Shown here in pieces: positions 16,016 through 24,312 of a DNA stretch of 54,859 nucleotides; positions within the stretch are counted from its first letter, which is position 1, and every line of letters starts with the position of its first letter. The translations under genes were made by a program, and so were the position numbers. The notes under the pieces were generated by a model, which was given only the letters and a program-made list of their open reading frames with translations, had not been told where the DNA came from and ran no database searches. The stretch comes from Oscillospiraceae bacterium. GTDB taxonomy: Bacteria > Bacillota > Clostridia > Oscillospirales > QAMX01. The DNA lies in contig SVKS01000006.1 of NCBI GenBank assembly GCA_015068345.1, forward strand, positions 1-54,859, given 5' to 3'.

Positions 16016-18451
16016 ATGGCAACCTGTATCAATCTGAACGGCACCTGGACTTTAACGGGAGTCGATGAATTTGGAAAAGCTCTTGCCCTGCCGGGGACTG
16101 TGCCGGGATGTGTACATACCGATCTGCAGGCAAACGGCATCGTGGGGGACTTCTTTTGGCGTGACAACTCCAAAAAAGTGCAATGGATTGAAAATCACGA
16201 TTTTACCTATACCAAAACCTTCATACTGAACGAGGTGGCGGAAAATGCCTGGCTGGAATTTGACGGGCTGGATACCTACACTACCATCCTCCTGAATGGG
16301 AAAGTGGTGAGGGAGACCGACAATATGCATATTCCCCACGCCTTCCAGGTGGACGGTTTACTGAAAACCGGGGAGAACACCCTGGAGGTACGTTTTGATT
16401 CCCCCATCCGCCGGGTGGAGGGGCTACCGCTCCATCCCGGTGCCTTCACCCAGGAACGCATGAATACCCGCCGCATCCAATGTACCTACAGCTGGGACTG
16501 GGTGGACCGTTTTGTCACCATGGGCATTTACCGGGACGTGCGCCTGGTCTTCCGGGGACAAAACGAGGTGGAATCCTGCTATATCTATACTGCGGATATC
16601 AACCCCTACGCCGCCCAGCTCAAGCTGGAGGTGGCCTTCCGGGATTTTGTTGACCTGGGGGACACTGTTACCATGAAGATTCAGGACCCGGATGGAAACG
16701 TCATTTTCCAAAAGGAACGTACCATTCTCCAGGATCATCTTTATGAATATATCGATGTGGTTTCTCCAAAGCTCTGGTACCCCCTGGGCTATGGAGAACA
16801 GCCCCTCTATACACTGAGCCTTACCACAAAAACCTCCCAAAAGACCAAAAAATTCGGAATCCGAAAGATTACCGTTTTGCAGATTGAGGATCCGGTGGGA
16901 AGCGAGGCCTATAACCTTTGCCGGGCCATGCAGGAGGAGGATCACCTGAAGGGTTGTGATTTCAATCAATCCACCGCTTGCTTTACCGTGCTGGTGAACG
17001 GGGTGAAGATCATGTGCAAGGGAGCCAACTGGGTGCCCTGCGATCCCTTCCCCTCGGCGGAGAGCCCCGAAAAGATCACCCGGCTCCTGGAGCTGGGCGT
17101 GGCTGGGGGCTTCAACATGCTCCGGGTCTGGGGCGGCGGCATTTTTGAACGTGATGAATTCTACGCCGAATGCGACCGCCTGGGTATTTTGGTGACCCAG
17201 GATTTCCTGATGGCCTGCGGGGAATACCCGGAGGACGAGGATTGGTTCATCCAAGCCCTGAAAAAGGAAGCCACGACGGCGGCTCTGCGTCTTCGCAACC
17301 ACCCCTGCCTGGCCTTCTGGAGCGGGGACAACGAAAACGCCGTCCACGGCAACGAAAACCGTACCGATTTCCCGGGTTACAGCTCGGCGGCATTGGGCAT
17401 TGAGCCGGTGATCGCCCGCCTGGACCCCAACCGCCGCTTCTTCCCCTCCTCCCCCTATGGCGGCGACCACTACTGCAGTGCCACCCGGGGAACCACCCAC
17501 AATACCTTCTACCTGGGGTCGATGTTTGCCTATATCCAGGAAAGCGATTTCACTGACTACCGGGCCTACTTTAACAAGTTTATCTCTCGTTTCTGTGCCG
17601 AACAGCCCTCCTTTGGTCTGTCCTTCGTGTCGAGCCTTCGGAAATATATGACCGAGGAGGATATTTTTGGGGATGACCCCGGCATGATCGAATTCCACAG
17701 CAAAACCAATCCGGGTCTGCCCAGTACCCTCTTCCATATTACCAATACCATGGCCCAAAAGATCTTTGGGGATTTTGAAAACGGAGTCGACCGGGTCCGT
17801 AAACTTCAAATGCTCCACTGCGAATGGACCCGCATCTCCTTCGAGCTATACAGACGCCACAAGGGCTTTGATTGGGGTATGATCTACTGGATGTTCAACG
17901 ATTGCTGGCCTGCCGCCGGTGGTTGGGCCTTCTTAGACTACTACGCCTGTCCCAAGCCCGCTTATTACGTCTTCAAGCGTTGCGCCGCGCCGGTGGTGGC
18001 CACCCTGGCGGAGGAGGGGGGCAAGCTATCCCTCCACGTCAGCAACGACGCCATGGAAACGGTTTCCGGCAGTGCCGCCATCTATTGCCATAACGTCGTC
18101 ACAGGGGTGGATACCCCCGTTGTCGAGGTGCCCTTCCGGGTGGATGAAAACGCCGCCGTCAGGGTGTGGGAAGGGAACATGGTACCCACCGACGAAAATA
18201 CCATCCTCCTTTGCGACCTGACCTCCACCCTAGGGAATGACCGGTGCTTCCTGGTGGTTGACCGCTATAAGGATACCACCATGACCTACGCCGACCCCAT
18301 CCTCCTTTCGGAAAGCGAGGAAGAGATTACCGTTACCGCCGATCGCTTCCTGCCCTATGCCATGCTGGACGTACCCTATCTCCTTTCGGAAAACTGCTTC
18401 CCCCTGAAAAAGGGAGAATTGAAAACCGTAAAGAAGATCGGAAGACTCTGA
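16016..18451 (+). CDS. Beta-mannosidase, GH2
   Basis: Exo-acting retaining beta-mannosidase that trims mannosyl residues from manno-oligosaccharides or glycans in the cytoplasm; no signal peptide is visible. The 811 residues follow the GH2 plan: N-terminal jelly roll with WLEFDGLDTYTTILLNG, an immunoglobulin-like domain, a TIM barrel, and C-terminal sandwich domains. MLRVWGGGIFERDEFY and FWSGDNEN (acid/base Glu440) are typical of beta-mannosidases. The nucleophile is best placed at Glu529 in FCAEQPSFG, where most relatives read SEFG. The 89-residue gap between the two fits the family. The ATG at 16016 follows GGGAAGGAG. Confidence 0.92.
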   Translation: MATCINLNGTWTLTGVDEFGKALALPGTVPGCVHTDLQANGIVGDFFWRDNSKKVQWIENHDFTYTKTFILNEVAENAWLEFDGLDTYTTILLNGKVVRETDNMHIPHAFQVDGLLKTGENTLEVRFDSPIRRVEGLPLHPGAFTQERMNTRRIQCTYSWDWVDRFVTMGIYRDVRLVFRGQNEVESCYIYTADINPYAAQLKLEVAFRDFVDLGDTVTMKIQDPDGNVIFQKERTILQDHLYEYIDVVSPKLWYPLGYGEQPLYTLSLTTKTSQKTKKFGIRKITVLQIEDPVGSEAYNLCRAMQEEDHLKGCDFNQSTACFTVLVNGVKIMCKGANWVPCDPFPSAESPEKITRLLELGVAGGFNMLRVWGGGIFERDEFYAECDRLGILVTQDFLMACGEYPEDEDWFIQALKKEATTAALRLRNHPCLAFWSGDNENAVHGNENRTDFPGYSSAALGIEPVIARLDPNRRFFPSSPYGGDHYCSATRGTTHNTFYLGSMFAYIQESDFTDYRAYFNKFISRFCAEQPSFGLSFVSSLRKYMTEEDIFGDDPGMIEFHSKTNPGLPSTLFHITNTMAQKIFGDFENGVDRVRKLQMLHCEWTRISFELYRRHKGFDWGMIYWMFNDCWPAAGGWAFLDYYACPKPAYYVFKRCAAPVVATLAEEGGKLSLHVSNDAMETVSGSAAIYCHNVVTGVDTPVVEVPFRVDENAAVRVWEGNMVPTDENTILLCDLTSTLGNDRCFLVVDRYKDTTMTYADPILLSESEEEITVTADRFLPYAMLDVPYLLSENCFPLKKGELKTVKKIGRL

Positions 18452-18461
18452 TAATGATAGA

Positions 18462-18498
18462 AAAGCTCCCCTTTGTCACACCGACAAAGGGGAGCTTT
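18462..18498. terminator. Bidirectional terminator, GH2 / MFS exporter
   Basis: Perfect 16-bp stem (AAAGCTCCCCTTTGTC / GACAAAGGGGAGCTTT) with a 5-nt loop between convergent genes. Confidence 0.9.
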
Positions 18499-18519
18499 AT
18501 GACTTGATTTGTGAATTGC

Positions 18520-19821
18520 TTAATCTTCCGGAGGAAACTCCTTTTTGCGGGAACGGAACCAGAAGAAAAAGCTGATACCCGACCCCAAAAGCCCCACCAG
18601 GAAGAATTGCAGGGAAATACCGGCTCCTTCACTTCCGCCAAATACACGGGACAGCGCACGGACCAAGCCGGAAGTTCCGGTCATGATGGGATCGAATATC
18701 CCATCCGCCAAAATGCCGCCCAGGAAGATTCCCAGGGGAATGAAGATGTTTTGCAGGGTGTCCCGGGCGGAAAACACCCGTCCCTGCAGGGAAAGGGGGA
18801 CGTGGGTACGCATGAAGGCACCCAGGAGGATGTTCATCCATGCCGCAAGACTATAGGCCAAAAAGGCAGAAAGACACCACACCAGGGGGGGATTGCTCAA
18901 GCTGAGGGTTAAGTTGCCCAAAAAGAGCAATCCACAGGTGAAGTAGATGAAGGAAAGCGGCCTCTTTGGGGGCTTGGACCAGGCAGCAAGCAAACTGCCA
19001 AACAGAAGTCCAACAGCCATACAGCTTTGCACCATCCCCAGAACAGACTGGTTGCCGCCTGATTTGGCCAGTACAAGGACTGAAACCATGCCGTTTTCCC
19101 CGATCTTAGCCAAAAAATTGATCAGAGTAAAAAACAGGATCAGCCGCAGAAGAACCGGTTGCTTCCCAAGGTAACGAATTCCCGAAAGACAGGCCTGCAG
19201 GAATGGCTCCTTTTTCTCCTGGATTTCCGATTCGCTCTTCGGGATGCGGATCAAGAGGAGTAGCGGGAAAAAGGCAATGCCAAAGCTGAAAAGATCCAGG
19301 GTCAATACCAGCTCCAAGCCGCCGAAGGCGAAAACCATGCTTCCCAATACCGGGGCCAAAATGGAAATAATGGCGTTGGAAGCCGATTGCAAGCCCTCGG
19401 TTTTGGCGTATGCTTCCCGGGGAACCAACAGGCTGGTTGCCACGTAGGCGGCGGGAACCTGGAAAGCATTCATGAAGCTAAGCAGGAACTGGATAACGTA
19501 AAGGTGCCAAATAGCAAGCCGGGACAGCACCAATAATCCAAGGGTGATGGCGCTGCCACAGGCGGCGGCCAGATCGCACACCAGCATGATGCACTTTTTG
19601 TCCATCCGGTCTGCTATGGCACCCGCCAGAAAGCGGAAGAGTATGGTGGGTAAAAAGGAACACAGGGTCAGGGTGGCAACGCTGGATGCGGTGCCATGGG
19701 CCTGGTAAATCCAAACCACCAGGGCGTAATTGGTCATGGCGGTACCCAGGGCGGATATCGCCTGGGTGGACCATAAAATCAAAAAGGGTCGTAACGAACG
19801 AAAAGACAAATTCTTTTGCAT
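18520..19821 (-). CDS. MFS exporter, macrolide-efflux (Mef/MFS_3) type
   Basis: A 433-residue twelve-helix major facilitator. The pattern FLAGAIADRMDKKCIML after helix 2 and the NAFQVPAAYVATSLLVPRE stretch are characteristic of the MFS_3 group that contains Mef macrolide pumps and enterobactin-type exporters. Drug efflux is therefore the best guess, though the substrate cannot be told. The ATG at 19821 follows AAGGAG at 9-nt spacing. The ribosome site and start are bounded by one arm of a 10-bp inverted repeat, and a 20-codon candidate leader ORF lies upstream, so expression may be controlled by translation of that leader. Confidence 0.87.
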   Translation of the reverse strand: MQKNLSFRSLRPFLILWSTQAISALGTAMTNYALVVWIYQAHGTASSVATLTLCSFLPTILFRFLAGAIADRMDKKCIMLVCDLAAACGSAITLGLLVLSRLAIWHLYVIQFLLSFMNAFQVPAAYVATSLLVPREAYAKTEGLQSASNAIISILAPVLGSMVFAFGGLELVLTLDLFSFGIAFFPLLLLIRIPKSESEIQEKKEPFLQACLSGIRYLGKQPVLLRLILFFTLINFLAKIGENGMVSVLVLAKSGGNQSVLGMVQSCMAVGLLFGSLLAAWSKPPKRPLSFIYFTCGLLFLGNLTLSLSNPPLVWCLSAFLAYSLAAWMNILLGAFMRTHVPLSLQGRVFSARDTLQNIFIPLGIFLGGILADGIFDPIMTGTSGLVRALSRVFGGSEGAGISLQFFLVGLLGSGISFFFWFRSRKKEFPPED

Positions 19822-19937
19822 AGACTTTGCTCCTTATACCATGTTATTTATACAGGAAACAGCAAAGTCTGACGGGGACGGTATCACTCCCTTTCGGGAA
19901 GAGTCCGCTCCGCGCACCTACCGTCCCAAATCAGACT
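19822..19937 (-). promoter_or_regulatory. Structured leader of the MFS exporter with competing hairpins
   Basis: Read on the minus strand, AGTCTGA (19937-19931) can pair with TCAGACT (19872-19866), enclosing a 9-bp stem GGGACGGTA (19927-19919) / TACCGTCCC (19883-19875). The overlapping segment AGACTTTGCT (19870-19861) is also a perfect complement of AGCAAAGTCT (19831-19822), which touches the ribosome site and abuts the ATG of the exporter. The two pairings exclude each other, as in attenuators. I recognise no known riboswitch. Confidence 0.55.
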
Positions 19938-19993
19938 GTGCGCGAAGCTGTGCCTTGTGCGGCAAAAGAACCAAAGAAGTAGGGGTTGATCAT
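19931..19993 (-). CDS. Candidate 20-codon leader peptide before the MFS exporter
   Basis: An ATG with AAAGGAAAA upstream opens a 20-residue frame, MINPYFFGSFAAQGTASRTV. It begins 15 nt after the end of the acyltransferase-like gene. Its last codons and stop overlap the first arm of the leader hairpin that precedes the exporter gene. Small peptides in this position control efflux and resistance genes in Firmicutes by ribosome stalling. I do not recognise this peptide from any known case. The assignment rests on ribosome site, position and overlap only. Confidence 0.4.
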   Translation of the reverse strand: MINPYFFGSFAAQGTASRTV

Positions 19994-20013
19994 AATCGTT
20001 TTCCTTTCGTGAC

Positions 20014-20916
20014 TTACAGGACACGGAGTCCGGTACCGCCGCCAACCTTACCGCCTGCTTTCAGGTGGGTCTTGAAGGCGCGCCGGACCGAAGTATCCTC
20101 GGGGTAGTCGTCGAAGCTTCCGGTGTAGTCCATGTCGAAAAGCCGCCACATATCGCCGTAGCTGCCGCTTTCGTCCACACCGAATTTTACCAGGTTGAAC
20201 TCGGTGATAAACCGACGGATATTGCTCTTTTCGGGGAGAATATCCAGGTTCTCGGGGTAAAGGAGCCAACTGGCGCAAACGAATACCACCTTACCGTCGA
20301 TCCAGGCTTCCTTGAAAAAGTCCTTGGCCATGGCGTAGGAGGCGTCGCAGCTTGCCTTGTCGATGGGAGTGAGGGTGCGGGGAATGTGCACGTTGATGAG
20401 CTTGGTTTCGTTCCGCAGTACCAGACCGTTCAGGGTACAGGGATTGGTGGGAATACGGCCATCTGCCGTTACAAGCTCAAATTGCAGCCGACCCAGGGCG
20501 AAGCGGGTCAGGTTGAAAAAGCCCCCGAACCACCCGGCAACAAAACTGCCCCATATATTCTTGACAGCCTTGCATTCCCAAAGCTTGTATTTTAGATCGC
20601 ACATGCTGTCGTACCAGATCTGGTCGGCAATGCCACGCTCCCGGTAAAGGGTGCGAAGGTGGCGGGAAAGACAGATGAATAGCAGGAGCCGGACGGAGTA
20701 GCTGTGGAGCCCGGTTTTGAGGGCGATGTCATCGCAGGCTTCCAGGGCGGCGTTGAAGTCGCAGTTATAGTCGGCCTCATAGCGGGCCATCAGCTCCTGC
20801 CATGCGGCTGCTGTGGCGGGGGCCGCCGTGATGGTGTCGTAGGCATTCAGCAGAACCTCCCGGCTTTCGGCGGGGTAGTCGAAATCGGTGAAAAAGGTAT
20901 TCAGATAGGATCGCAT
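20014..20916 (-). CDS. Conserved protein, probably acyltransferase-like (GNAT-type C-terminal domain)
   Basis: A 300-residue soluble protein. It resembles a family found widely in gut Clostridia, described as having an N-acyltransferase N-terminal domain followed by a GNAT-like C-terminal domain; I recognise it from overall pattern (NVHIPRTLTPIDKASCDASYAMAKDFF region and FVCASWLLYPENLDILPEKS), not from a catalytic motif. No signal peptide or membrane helix is seen. It follows a sugar-isomerase-like gene by 22 bp and precedes the exporter leader, so all may share one transcript. Function is unknown. Confidence 0.6.
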   Translation of the reverse strand: MRSYLNTFFTDFDYPAESREVLLNAYDTITAAPATAAAWQELMARYEADYNCDFNAALEACDDIALKTGLHSYSVRLLLFICLSRHLRTLYRERGIADQIWYDSMCDLKYKLWECKAVKNIWGSFVAGWFGGFFNLTRFALGRLQFELVTADGRIPTNPCTLNGLVLRNETKLINVHIPRTLTPIDKASCDASYAMAKDFFKEAWIDGKVVFVCASWLLYPENLDILPEKSNIRRFITEFNLVKFGVDESGSYGDMWRLFDMDYTGSFDDYPEDTSVRRAFKTHLKAGGKVGGGTGLRVL

Positions 20917-20938
20917 GGAAAAGATCCTCCGTATTATC

Positions 20939-21691
20939 TTATTTCAGGAAGTTTTTGTGCAGATATTCGCTGCTGAACCGGACGCTTTCGAAGGGATCAC
21001 CGGGGCAGGTATCCTGTTCCACCACCAGGTACTTGACACCGATGGATTCCGCCAGGGGGATGATATCGGCAAAGTTCAGGTTGCCGTGACCACATTCGGT
21101 GATGTAGGGATCATTGCCCTTCACGGCCATATCCTTCAGGTGGAGAATGTCAATGCGGCCTTCCATCTTCTTCATCAGGGCGCAAACGTCCACACCGGCG
21201 TGCTGGGCCCAGTAGGTATCCAAAACAAAGGAAATGTTGTCCTTGAAGCCCTCCAGGTAGTAGTCGAAGCGGGTCTTGTCGCCAACCCGGACGAATTCAT
21301 GGCTGTGGTTGTGGTAGGTGAATTTGAAGCCTTCCCCCTTGATGGCGTCGGCGATGGCGTTACAGGCTGCGATCTGCTCCTCGATCCCCTCCATGGTGGT
21401 GACGGCGGCCATGCCGCCCACGCCCATGTTGGTGGTGCCAAGGGCCTTGTGCTCCTTGATGGCGGTGGGCAGGTCGTTTTGCATTTTGTTGAAGTCATCG
21501 TGGGTACCCACGATTTCCAGCCCTGCTTCTTTGGCTAAGGCGCCGAATACGTCATAGGGAATGGCGCAACCGGCGGTCTGGACCTGATCATAGCCCATGG
21601 CCTTGATTTTTTGGAAGCTCTCCCGGATATCGGCTTCGGTCTGCATGAAGTCACGAATGGAATAAAGTTGAAGTCCCAGTTTGGTATACAT
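20939..21691 (-). CDS. Sugar phosphate isomerase/epimerase, xylose-isomerase-like TIM barrel
   Basis: A 250-residue AP-endonuclease-2/xylose-isomerase-like barrel, a group of metal-dependent sugar isomerases and epimerases. Visible family features are GLQLYSIRDFM at the N-terminus, FTYHNHSHEF with metal-binding His residues, LDTYWAQHAGVD, and ILHLKDM with the later VVEQDTCPGDP. All the expected metal ligands (Glu, Asp, His, Glu) seem present. The start follows GGAAAGGAAG. It heads a minus-strand unit with the acyltransferase-like gene. The true substrate is unknown. Confidence 0.88.
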   Translation of the reverse strand: MYTKLGLQLYSIRDFMQTEADIRESFQKIKAMGYDQVQTAGCAIPYDVFGALAKEAGLEIVGTHDDFNKMQNDLPTAIKEHKALGTTNMGVGGMAAVTTMEGIEEQIAACNAIADAIKGEGFKFTYHNHSHEFVRVGDKTRFDYYLEGFKDNISFVLDTYWAQHAGVDVCALMKKMEGRIDILHLKDMAVKGNDPYITECGHGNLNFADIIPLAESIGVKYLVVEQDTCPGDPFESVRFSSEYLHKNFLK

Positions 21692-21724
21692 GGTGTTTCT
21701 TCCTTTCCGATTTGAATTTTCTTG

Positions 21725-21753
21725 ATTATATCACAAAATACAGCAGGAGAAAA
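21725..21753 (-). promoter_or_regulatory. Promoter of the isomerase-like gene
   Basis: Extended -10 TGATATAAT (box 21730-21725) with a weak -35 TTTTCT (21753-21748) at 17 bp. Confidence 0.6.
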
Positions 21754-21755
21754 GA

Positions 21756-21790
21756 GAAAAGTTTCAGCTTTTCTTCAAAGATGCTTTGAA
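21756..21790. repeat. Two adjacent small inverted repeats between divergent promoters
   Basis: GAAAAG (21756-21761) / CTTTTC (21768-21773), then TTCAAAG (21774-21780) / CTTTGAA (21784-21790) around ATG. The second, a 17-bp dyad, looks like an operator; no regulator can be assigned. Confidence 0.4.
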
Positions 21791-21877
21791 AAAAACCGAC
21801 AGCAGTTGTTAAGGGGGAAAAACAAAAAAATAGATAAAAAACCTGTCGCATTTCGATTCTTTTTGGGGAAAAGAAGG

Positions 21878-21906
21878 TTGACAATCAAAAGGGGCTGTGC
21901 TATAAT
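21878..21906 (+). promoter_or_regulatory. Strong promoter of the pot leader
   Basis: Perfect -35 TTGACA (21878-21883), 17-bp spacer, perfect -10 TATAAT (21901-21906). Transcription should begin near 21913, about 400 nt before potA. Confidence 0.9.
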
Positions 21907-21912
21907 TTTTTT

Positions 21913-22283
21913 AATCTCAATCGGGAATGGTCTTTCCGAAGCAAGATATTCCGACCGCCGGAGCTTTTCCGGCAAAGTAGGCCATACGGACAGCCGGGTC
22001 GAATGCCGAAGACCGCGGAATGCGGTTGGCAACTTCTGTTGCCTTATTGATTGAGTTAGAAGCTCAGTTTTATAAGTTGGTTACTATAAACCAGTGCCTC
22101 GCGCAAAACTTGTGAAATGGTCAATAAGAGTAGTAAAAGTAATCTTTGCTATATAGACTCTGGTCCCATTGTGATTTGTACCTGCCTGTTAGAGTGGAAG
22201 ACCTCCCCGGGGGGAGAGCAGAACAGACATGGAGAATATCGCCTTTCCAAGTGACGTGCCGCATTGGCAACGTCACTTTTTTT
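21913..22283 (+). ncRNA. Unidentified ~370-nt structured leader or small RNA upstream of potABCD
   Basis: The stretch lies between a strong promoter and a strong terminator and has no convincing gene. It can fold into many hairpins: GCCGGA/TCCGGC near 21957-21973, ACCGC/GCGGT (22012-22026), GGCAAC/GTTGCC (22028-22043), GAG/CTC (22053-22065), GGTT/AACC (22079-22092), and a stem joining CCTGCCTGTT (22181-22190) to AACAGACATGG (22222-22232). GGTCTT (21929-21934) pairs with AAGACC (22009-22014). It shows no tmRNA, RNase P, SRP or 6S signatures that I know. It may be a separate RNA or a regulated 5' leader of the polyamine operon. Confidence 0.5.
22249..22283 (+). terminator. Intrinsic terminator just upstream of potA
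   Basis: AAGTGACGT (22249-22257) pairs with ACGTCACTT (22270-22278), extended by GCC/GGC, then seven T. It ends 32 bp before the potA ATG, so it must be bypassed for pot expression unless another promoter exists. Confidence 0.9.
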
Positions 22284-22315
22284 GTTATGGAAATACGGAA
22301 GAAAAGAGAAACGGT

Positions 22316-23440
22316 ATGAAGAAGATCATTGAACTCAAAAACATTTCCAAAGCCTTCGATGGTGAAATGGTGCTGGACAACATTAGTCTGGACATCTACG
22401 ACAACGAGTTTATCACCCTGCTGGGTCCCTCCGGATGTGGCAAGACTACAACCCTTCGGATGATCGGAGGTTTTACCCAGCCCGATACCGGCGACGTGAT
22501 CTTCATGGGCGACCGTATCAACGACGTGCCTCCCCACAAACGCAACGTCAACACCGTATTCCAGCGCTATGCCCTGTTTCCCCACCTGAATGTGTTTGAA
22601 AATATTGCCTTCCCCCTGCGGGAAAAGAAGGTTCCCAAGAAGGAAATCAATGAAAAGGTCAACGAAATGTTGCGGCTTGTGATGCTCACCGGCTTTGCCG
22701 ACCGCCGGGTGACCAGCCTGTCGGGCGGTCAGCAACAGCGCGTTGCCATTGCCCGGGCGCTGGTCAGCCATCCCCAGGTTCTGCTTTTGGACGAACCCCT
22801 CGGCGCTCTGGACCTGAAGCTTCGCAAGGATATGCAGCAGGAACTCAAAAAGATCCAGAAGAGCACCGGCATCACCTTCGTCTTCGTTACCCACGACCAG
22901 GAGGAAGCACTCTCCATGTCGGATACCATCGTGGTTATGAGCGAGGGTAAGATCCAGCAGATCGGCACCCCCACCGACATCTACAACGAGCCGGAAAACG
23001 CCTTTGTTGCCGATTTCATCGGCGAAAGCAACATCCTGGACGGCGTTATGCTGGAGGATTACAAGGTTCGCTTCGCCGGTCAGGTCTTCTCATGCCTGGA
23101 CACCGGGTTCGAAAAGAACGAACCGGTGGACGTGGTGGTTCGTCCGGAGGACGTGGATATCGTCCCGGTGGAAAAGGGTATGCTTTCGGGTGTTGTCACC
23201 TCGGTGACCTTCCTGGGGGTGCATAACGAAATTATTGTGGATATCAACGGCTTCAAGTGGATGATCCAAACCACCGACAGCGTCAATGAAAATGAAAAGA
23301 TCGGCCTCTTCCTGGAACCCGATGCCATTCATATTATGAAGAAGTCGAAGTATTCCGGCATGTTCGGCGACTACTCCTCCTTCTCCGATGAAATGGAAGA
23401 AATCTCCAATCCCGATCCGGAAGGTGGGACGGAAGAATGA
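22316..23440 (+). CDS. potA: Spermidine/putrescine ABC transporter, ATP-binding subunit
   Basis: Cytoplasmic ATPase that powers polyamine import. The 374 residues carry Walker [10 protein letters not shown] (37-45), Q-loop Gln83, signature LSGGQQQ (135-141), Walker B VLLLDEP, H-loop His193, and a C-terminal TOBE-type regulatory domain ([12 protein letters not shown]). The ATG at 22316 gives the family N-terminus; its ribosome site is poor (GAGAAACGGT). An in-frame ATG at 22229 would add 29 residues but read through the terminator hairpin. It opens a four-gene operon, with a 4-bp overlap to potB. Confidence 0.95.
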   Translation: MKKIIELKNISKAFDGEMVLDNISLDIYDNEFITLLGPSGCGKTTTLRMIGGFTQPDTGDVIFMGDRINDVPPHKRNVNTVFQRYALFPHLNVFENIAFPLREKKVPKKEINEKVNEMLRLVMLTGFADRRVTSLSGGQQQRVAIARALVSHPQVLLLDEPLGALDLKLRKDMQQELKKIQKSTGITFVFVTHDQEEALSMSDTIVVMSEGKIQQIGTPTDIYNEPENAFVADFIGESNILDGVMLEDYKVRFAGQVFSCLDTGFEKNEPVDVVVRPEDVDIVPVEKGMLSGVVTSVTFLGVHNEIIVDINGFKWMIQTTDSVNENEKIGLFLEPDAIHIMKKSKYSGMFGDYSSFSDEMEEISNPDPEGGTEE

Positions 23441-24312
23441 AAAAAAGATTGAATACCTATCATGCGGCGTTAGCACCCTATTCCTTCTGGGCGCTGTTAT
23501 TCATCCTGGTGCCCCTGGTGTTTATTGCCTACTACGCCTTCACCGACGACAGTTTCGCCTTTACCACCGAGCATTTTACCCGCTTTTTTACCGCCACCAG
23601 CAATATACTGGAGGATGACGGTACCTCTCGGGAGGTCCGGACCTATCTCCTGATCTTCTGGCGTTCGGTAAAGCTTGCGGTGATCTCCACCGCCATCTGC
23701 CTGGTGCTTGGCTATCCCATTGCCTACATCATCGCCCGTGCCCCCGAAAAGACCCAAAAGACCATGATCACCCTGATCATGATCCCCATGTGGATGAACT
23801 TCCTGATCCGTACCTATGCCTGGATGACCATCCTGCAGGACACCGGTATCTTCAACAACATCCTCTCTGCTCTGGGGCTTGGACAACTGCACATCATCGG
23901 CACCGAAACGGCGGTTATCATCGGCATGGTGTACGACTACTTCCCCTACATGGTGCTTCCCATTTACTCCATCATGGCCAAAATGGATCTGCGGCTTCTG
24001 GAAGCCGCCCGAGACCTGGGCTGTGGAAGCCTTTCGGTGCTTCGCCGGGTGATTTGGCCCCTGAGTATACCCGGTGTGGTGTCGGGTATCACCATGGTCT
24101 TGATCCCCTCCATCAGCACCTTCTATATTTCTCAAAAACTCGGTAACGGCAAGTTCTTCCTGATCGGTGACGCCATCGAAGGACAGTATATGGCAAACAA
24201 CCTGCACTTTGCCGCCGCCATTGCCTTCATTCTGATGGTCATCCTGCTGGTGGCCATGGCCATTGTGAAATACGTGACCAATCGCTACGTTTACGGAGGT
24301 GAAAGGGAATGA
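23437..24312 (+). CDS. potB: Spermidine/putrescine ABC transporter, permease
   Basis: Inner-membrane permease of the polyamine importer, 291 residues with about six helices. The EAA loop that docks on PotA reads [21 protein letters not shown], and the segment [17 protein letters not shown] is conserved in PotB. A larger extracytoplasmic loop lies near residues 35-65. The ATGA overlap with potA indicates translational coupling. It pairs with PotC to form the channel and receives polyamine from the PotD lipoprotein. Confidence 0.95.
   Translation: MKKRLNTYHAALAPYSFWALLFILVPLVFIAYYAFTDDSFAFTTEHFTRFFTATSNILEDDGTSREVRTYLLIFWRSVKLAVISTAICLVLGYPIAYIIARAPEKTQKTMITLIMIPMWMNFLIRTYAWMTILQDTGIFNNILSALGLGQLHIIGTETAVIIGMVYDYFPYMVLPIYSIMAKMDLRLLEAARDLGCGSLSVLRRVIWPLSIPGVVSGITMVLIPSISTFYISQKLGNGKFFLIGDAIEGQYMANNLHFAAAIAFILMVILLVAMAIVKYVTNRYVYGGERE

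Noticed and set aside
22229-22315. Upstream in-frame ATG for potA
   Set aside because: Would add 29 residues translated across the terminator hairpin; the product from 22316 has the normal PotA N-terminus.
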